Assembly: GCA_902776195.1 (NCBI GenBank)
Contig: CACYPF010000005.1
Coordinates: 42,933 to 106,932 of the forward strand
Length of the DNA: 64,000 bases
Origin: an uncultured Prevotellaceae bacterium
GTDB lineage: Bacteria > Bacteroidota > Bacteroidia > Bacteroidales > Bacteroidaceae
Direction of reading: 5' to 3'
The position numbers and the translations under genes were made by a program. The notes below the pieces were generated by a model, which did not search any database, had not been told where the DNA came from, and saw nothing but the letters and a program-made list of their open reading frames with translations. Below are positions 60,778 through 64,000 of the stretch, piece after piece; positions within the stretch are counted from its first letter, which is position 1; each line of letters starts with the position of its first letter.

Positions 60778-62241
60778 ATGATGGAATTATTTTCAAGTAA
60801 CGTGTTGTTGATTTGCGCAGCAGTCTGTGTGCTGCTGGCGGTCATTGTGTTTATCTCCTATGTCAAGGCACCGCCTTCGAATGCCTACATCATCTCTGGT
60901 TTGTCCAAGGAGCCTCGTGTGCTCATCGGTTCCGGCGGTTTCCGTATTCCGTTCTTTGAGCGTCTTGATGTGGTGTATCTGGGTCAGATCTCCGTTGACA
61001 TCAAGACTGACGTGAGTGTTCCTACGAAGGATTTCATCAATGTCGATGTGGATGCTATTGCCAAGGTGCGTGTGACCCCTACCAGTGAGGGCACCCGTCT
61101 GGCAGCTAAGAACTTCCTGAATATGACACCTTCACAGATTACAGAGCAGTTGAAGGAGTCCCTGCAAGGTAACATGCGTGAGATTATCGGAACACTGGAG
61201 CTAAAGCCTCTGAATAACGACCGTGACGGCTTTTCAGACCAGGTGATGAAGAAAGCATCCCCGGACATGGCCAAGCTCGGTATTGAGATTATCAGTTGTA
61301 ACATCCAGAATGTCACCGACAAGGAAGGTGCCATCAAGGATTTGGGTGCCGACAACCTTGCCCGTATCAAGAAAGATGCAGCCATCAACCGTGCCACTGC
61401 AGAGCGTGACGTGAAGATTGAGACTGCCAAGGCTGAGAAGGAGGCTAACGATGCCCGTATCGATGCCGATACCGCCATTGCCGTTAAAAAGAATGATCTT
61501 GCCCTGAAGCAAGCTTCTTTGAAGAAACAGGCTGATACCGCCAAAGCTGAAGCTGATGCCGCCTATAAGATTCAGGAACAGGAGCAGCAGAAAACTATCA
61601 ATATTAAGACGGTGGAAGCTGAGATTGAGAAGACGAAGCAGGAGAAAACCCTTACTCAAGAGCAGGTTGAGATCAAAGCAAATCAGCTGAAGGCTGAGAT
61701 TGAGAAGCAGGCTGATGCCGACAAGTATAAGGTAGAGAAGGATGCCCAGGCAAAGCTGGAACAGCAGAAGCGTGAAGCAGAAGCTAAGAAGTATGCCATG
61801 GAGCAGGAGGCCGCAGGTATCCGTGCCAAAGGTGAAGCGGAGGCATACGCCATTGCCCAGAAGGGAGAGGCCGAGGCATTGGCCATGGACAAGAAAGCCG
61901 AAGCCTACAAGAAGTACAACAATGCTGCTGTCATCCAGATGCTCGTCGGTGTATTGCCGGAGGTGGTCAAGAATGTTGCAGAACCTATCAGTTCCATCAA
62001 GGAAGTCAAGGTATTCAGTGGTGGCGGTGCTGAAGGAGGTGTTGCCTCTATCAGCGGCCAGGTTCCCGTTGCCATCCGTCAGGCTTTCGATGTTGTAAAG
62101 GAAGCCACTGGCGTTGACTTGGGAGAGATTATGAAGGCTGGCACCTTCGATGCCAAGACTACCCGTAACATCAACCTTGGCGGCCCCGTCGGTGGTCGTG
62201 CCGGGGAAGTAGTAGATGCTATTGTTGAGAATCCAGAGTAA
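60778..62241 (+). CDS. Flotillin-like SPFH membrane protein
   Basis: A 487-aa protein: one N-terminal membrane helix (about 9-29), an SPFH/band-7 domain (about 30-195; GSGGFRIPFFERLDVVYLG, VDVDAIAKVRV), then a very long alanine/lysine/glutamate coiled coil (about 200-400, with AEREVKIETAKAEKEAN-like heptads) and a C-terminal GGPVGGRAG tail. Flotillins oligomerise into membrane scaffolds. Such a gene in a mobile element's early operon is unusual. A second SPFH-like protein follows at 62304. Confidence 0.85.
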   Translation: MMELFSSNVLLICAAVCVLLAVIVFISYVKAPPSNAYIISGLSKEPRVLIGSGGFRIPFFERLDVVYLGQISVDIKTDVSVPTKDFINVDVDAIAKVRVTPTSEGTRLAAKNFLNMTPSQITEQLKESLQGNMREIIGTLELKPLNNDRDGFSDQVMKKASPDMAKLGIEIISCNIQNVTDKEGAIKDLGADNLARIKKDAAINRATAERDVKIETAKAEKEANDARIDADTAIAVKKNDLALKQASLKKQADTAKAEADAAYKIQEQEQQKTINIKTVEAEIEKTKQEKTLTQEQVEIKANQLKAEIEKQADADKYKVEKDAQAKLEQQKREAEAKKYAMEQEAAGIRAKGEAEAYAIAQKGEAEALAMDKKAEAYKKYNNAAVIQMLVGVLPEVVKNVAEPISSIKEVKVFSGGGAEGGVASISGQVPVAIRQAFDVVKEATGVDLGEIMKAGTFDAKTTRNINLGGPVGGRAGEVVDAIVENPE

Positions 62242-62256
62242 CAACGAACAGGATAA

Positions 62257-62283
62257 GGGGTGCGTCCTAATGGGCGCATACCC
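62257..62283 (+). other. Hairpin between the two SPFH genes
   Basis: GGGT-GCG-TCC and GGG-CGC-AT-ACCC (62258-62267 with 62272-62283) pair around TAAT, with one small bulge and one G-U. No T tract follows, so it is more likely an mRNA-processing or stability hairpin than a terminator. Confidence 0.4.
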
Positions 62284-62303
62284 TTCCTTAAAAAGAACCA
62301 GTT

Positions 62304-62945
62304 ATGAGTAAAGAAATAAACATCTATAATTACAACGAACCGAAGAAACTTTCGCATAGCTATTTGAGTGGTAAGCAGCTCCTTATTATCTGCATAGTAG
62401 TCCTTCTCAGTCCACTGCCACCTTTCTTTGTGTTTAAGCAGTGTTCAGGTGCCAGCGAGGCTCCTGTGGCTAAGACGAAAGAACAGCCCGTAAAGGTTGT
62501 AGAGCGAGTAAAGGAGAGTGTTCAGCCTATTGAGCAGCCTACCACTTTTGTTAATGCTTCTGGAGCAACAGAGACGACAGTCACCATGACAGTCATCACC
62601 AGTCCTTATACTTGGCAATATGAGTTGACGGATGTCACTACCAATGATGACATCAATGTAAGTATCAAGCTCTCTATCACCTCTCAGATTAAGGCTGGCA
62701 TGGAAAAGATGTTGGTTCAGAACTACGGTGGTAACTGGTTCTATGCAGTCTTTGCAACTCCCTTCAGTGATGTTGCCAAGGCAGATATTAAAGGGCATTA
62801 CTCTGGAGTTGACCTTAAAATGAAGATGCGCGGTGTTGAGCAGCAGCTCACCACAATCGCCCAAAAGGTTGTGCAGCAGTTGTCAGAGGCGTCTCTGCTG
62901 CCTGTGGAGATTAAGGAAGTAAGAATTGCTGAAGTAAAATTGTGA
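62304..62945 (+). CDS. Membrane protein with prohibitin-like C-terminal domain
   Basis: A 213-aa protein: one membrane helix (about 25-45, LLIICIVVLLSPLPPFFVF) then a linker and a domain (about 90-213) whose layout, NINVSIKLSITSQIKAGMEKML ... NYGGNWFYAVFATPFSDVAK ... GVDLKMKMRGVEQQL ... LLPVEIKEVRIAEVKL (each shown in part), follows SPFH/prohibitin: pairing strands, DIL-like helix, TPFsDv turn, hydrophobic end. No long coiled coil. Assignment is inference; likely partner of the flotillin upstream. Confidence 0.55.
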   Translation: MSKEINIYNYNEPKKLSHSYLSGKQLLIICIVVLLSPLPPFFVFKQCSGASEAPVAKTKEQPVKVVERVKESVQPIEQPTTFVNASGATETTVTMTVITSPYTWQYELTDVTTNDDINVSIKLSITSQIKAGMEKMLVQNYGGNWFYAVFATPFSDVAKADIKGHYSGVDLKMKMRGVEQQLTTIAQKVVQQLSEASLLPVEIKEVRIAEVKL

Positions 62946-62949
62946 TGCT

Positions 62950-63498
62950 ATGAAACAGACAGATAACAGAAAAGATGTGATTATGCAGGCCGATCAGGAG
63001 AATTTCGATTCAGAGAAAGGCTATGTCATCAACAAGGGAATGCCTGGTTTCGTTTGTGACGTAGAAATCAAAAGGCTCCGCAAGGTCGTGGACGAAAAGA
63101 ATGCTCTCATTGAGAAATACAAGAAGTATGATGAAGAGCGCAAGGCATATTATGCCAACTTCATGGAAGAATACTCAGAGATGAAAGAGTCTTTTACTCA
63201 GTTCACTGATGAATTGGTGAAAGTCGTGGAGGATGGTGAAATGAGCCATTCGGAACATAAGCGTTTCGTGAAGCTCTATGGAAAGTGGCTCACATATAAG
63301 AACCATGCTATGCTGTATAAGAATGCTATCGCAACAGCCAGACATGGTGTGAAAGACTTGGTTCAAGACCTGAAAGTGTTAGAGACATTGGTATTAAATG
63401 CTGGTGATATGACGCTCATAGAGCAGCTTACGGACAGGATCCATGTCATGCATCAGCACTTAGATACCGTCAGGTCACGACTGGTTACAGATGAGTGA
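62950..63498 (+). CDS. Coiled-coil protein
   Basis: A 182-aa soluble protein, mostly helical: EIKRLRKVVDEKNALIEKYKKYDEER and later TLVLNAGDMTLIEQLTDRIHVMHQHL (fragments). Starts 4 bp after the prohibitin-like gene, so probably works with it. No family recognised. Confidence 0.6.
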   Translation: MKQTDNRKDVIMQADQENFDSEKGYVINKGMPGFVCDVEIKRLRKVVDEKNALIEKYKKYDEERKAYYANFMEEYSEMKESFTQFTDELVKVVEDGEMSHSEHKRFVKLYGKWLTYKNHAMLYKNAIATARHGVKDLVQDLKVLETLVLNAGDMTLIEQLTDRIHVMHQHLDTVRSRLVTDE

Positions 63499-63561
63499 TA
63501 TTTTCTTTTTTCATACATTTGAATTAATAATTAAAATTAAGAAGTTAAACATTTTTCTCAT

Positions 63562-63590
63562 GTGGAGACATCTGTGACAGACCTCTCCAC
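63562..63590 (+). other. Double hairpin in a gene gap
   Basis: GTGGAG/CTCCAC (63562-63567 with 63585-63590) enclose TCTG/CAGA (63571-63574 with 63578-63581, loop TGA). It occupies the 116-bp gap before the 49-aa gene. No T tract. Confidence 0.4.
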
Positions 63591-63614
63591 TTCTCTTAAA
63601 AGTTAGTGATTATT

Positions 63615-63764
63615 ATGAACGGTAAGAAGTTTAAGGAATTGGTAGCGAAGATTCCAGATGATGCAGAAGTGGTGCATCTGTGGAAGGGTGGCTTTGCCTG
63701 GCGACAGGGGGGCGGTACGCTCCATGCCTATTCTTTCAAGCCGGACTATATAGAAGATAAATAG
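63615..63764 (+). CDS. 49-aa small protein
   Basis: ATG 63615, TAG 63762-63764. Starts MNGKKFKELVAKIPDDAEVV and ends KPDYIEDK, with WKGGFAWRQGGG in the middle. Compact alpha/beta look; it may be an anti-restriction or regulatory micro-protein, but nothing supports a choice. Confidence 0.55.
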   Translation: MNGKKFKELVAKIPDDAEVVHLWKGGFAWRQGGGTLHAYSFKPDYIEDK

Positions 63765-63808
63765 TTAGTTATAATTATTTTAAAACATGGAAAAATCAAG
63801 TAAAACAT

Positions 63809-64000
63809 ATGAGTAACATAAAACTATTATATATTGACCTGTTTTGTGGTGCCGGTGGCACCTCGACGGGAGTGACGAAGGCACGGCTGTTCGGGAAACA
63901 GTGTGCAAAGGTGGTGGCGTGTGTGAATCACGACGCTAACGCTATTGCGTCCCATCAGGCGAACCATCCCGACACGTTACATTTCACCGAGGACATCAGA
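63809..64000 (+). CDS. C5-cytosine DNA methyltransferase, 5' part
   Basis: The first 64 codons of a Dcm-type methyltransferase, cut by the window edge. IDLFCGAGGTSTGVTKA is motif I (SAM binding) and ACVNHDANAIASHQANHPDT is the motif II/III strand region. The start overlaps a 9-codon ORF (63787-63816). It may protect the element from host restriction or modify its own DNA. Whether a restriction gene follows is outside the window. Confidence 0.9.
   Translation, partial: MSNIKLLYIDLFCGAGGTSTGVTKARLFGKQCAKVVACVNHDANAIASHQANHPDTLHFTEDIR

Noticed and set aside
61234-62244. 336-aa minus-strand ORF opposite the flotillin gene
   Set aside because: Leucine-rich shadow of the alanine/lysine/glutamate coiled coil.
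63787-63816. 9-codon ORF overlapping the methyltransferase start
   Set aside because: Too short to call; may only reflect the A-rich initiation region.
1-64000. CRISPR arrays
   Set aside because: No regularly spaced repeats with unique spacers; the short arrays here have no spacers.
1-64000. tRNA and rRNA genes
   Set aside because: No T-loop GGTTCGAATCC-type motif with an acceptor stem was seen by eye; a tRNAscan run would settle it.

Overview
The window reads as chromosome of a Bacteroidales bacterium, most likely Prevotella/Segatella. Evidence: nearly every recognisable promoter has the Bacteroidota form (TTTG, about 20 bp, TAnnTTTG); ribosome binding sites are A-rich rather than Shine-Dalgarno; the gene order bamD - RNA polymerase omega - DUF4293 is typical of the order; and families such as DUF4468, DUF4494, DUF4923, DUF6249, the Porin_10-type outer membrane protein and an extended ribosomal protein S16 are Bacteroidota families. 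All family names come from recognising the sequence; no database search was run.

Layout. 1-1.1 kb: a sparse junk/mobile-remnant region with a small NUMOD-like ORF and two consensus promoters that face each other. 1.1-7.6 kb: plus-strand housekeeping run phoH-purC-menG-aroE-TPM protein-lemA-purM-like, closed by a strong terminator. 7.7-9.3 kb: bamD-rpoZ-DUF4293 on the minus strand. 9.4-14.7 kb: uvrB, then a DUF4468 protein, a 57-aa membrane protein and a large outer membrane porin. 14.7-19.8 kb: HD hydrolase, menA, a minus-strand cluster (DUF4494, PLP-binding YggS, RluA-type pseudouridine synthase, 59-aa membrane protein) and a membrane-anchored pseudokinase. 19.9-24.8 kb: aminotransferase, LolC/E-like permease, ruvC, double ABC ATPase, secreted protein. 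24.9-30.3 kb: hexuronate genes uxuA-uxuB, rlmD, OprP-type porin. 30.3-38.8 kb: a polysaccharide segment (flippase and five glycosyltransferases) interrupted by rpsP and DUF4923. 38.7-41.5 kb: phytase-like protein, DUF2461, MltF-like transglycosylase. 41.6-46.1 kb: hisG-hisD-hisC and an MFS transporter. 46.1-50.3 kb: HAD lipoprotein, GNAT, a DUF6249/ECF sigma/membrane protein operon, DMT transporter.

50.4-54.2 kb is AT-rich accessory DNA: strongly folded non-coding elements, then a two-gene cassette (a possible alkyladenine-glycosylase-fold protein and an agmatine-deiminase-family enzyme) lying between two diverged, directly repeated ~200-bp blocks, each carrying the same terminator and the same gene-end peptide.

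From 54.2 kb to the right edge lies the early region of a mobile element (prophage or integrative element; no integrase, capsid or conjugation gene is inside the window). A divergent XRE regulator faces an operon of about 18 compact genes whose leader contains five 12-bp repeats that also encode a periodic 24-aa peptide. The operon carries a Toprim primase, many unknown small proteins, a flotillin-like SPFH protein followed by a membrane protein with a prohibitin-like domain, and the start of a C5-cytosine DNA methyltransferase.

Two recurrent themes deserve attention: short tandem repeats (8- or 9-bp units, different at each locus) filling intra-operon spacers and ending at the next start codon, and a 7-bp repeat inside a transporter gene that could cause phase variation.
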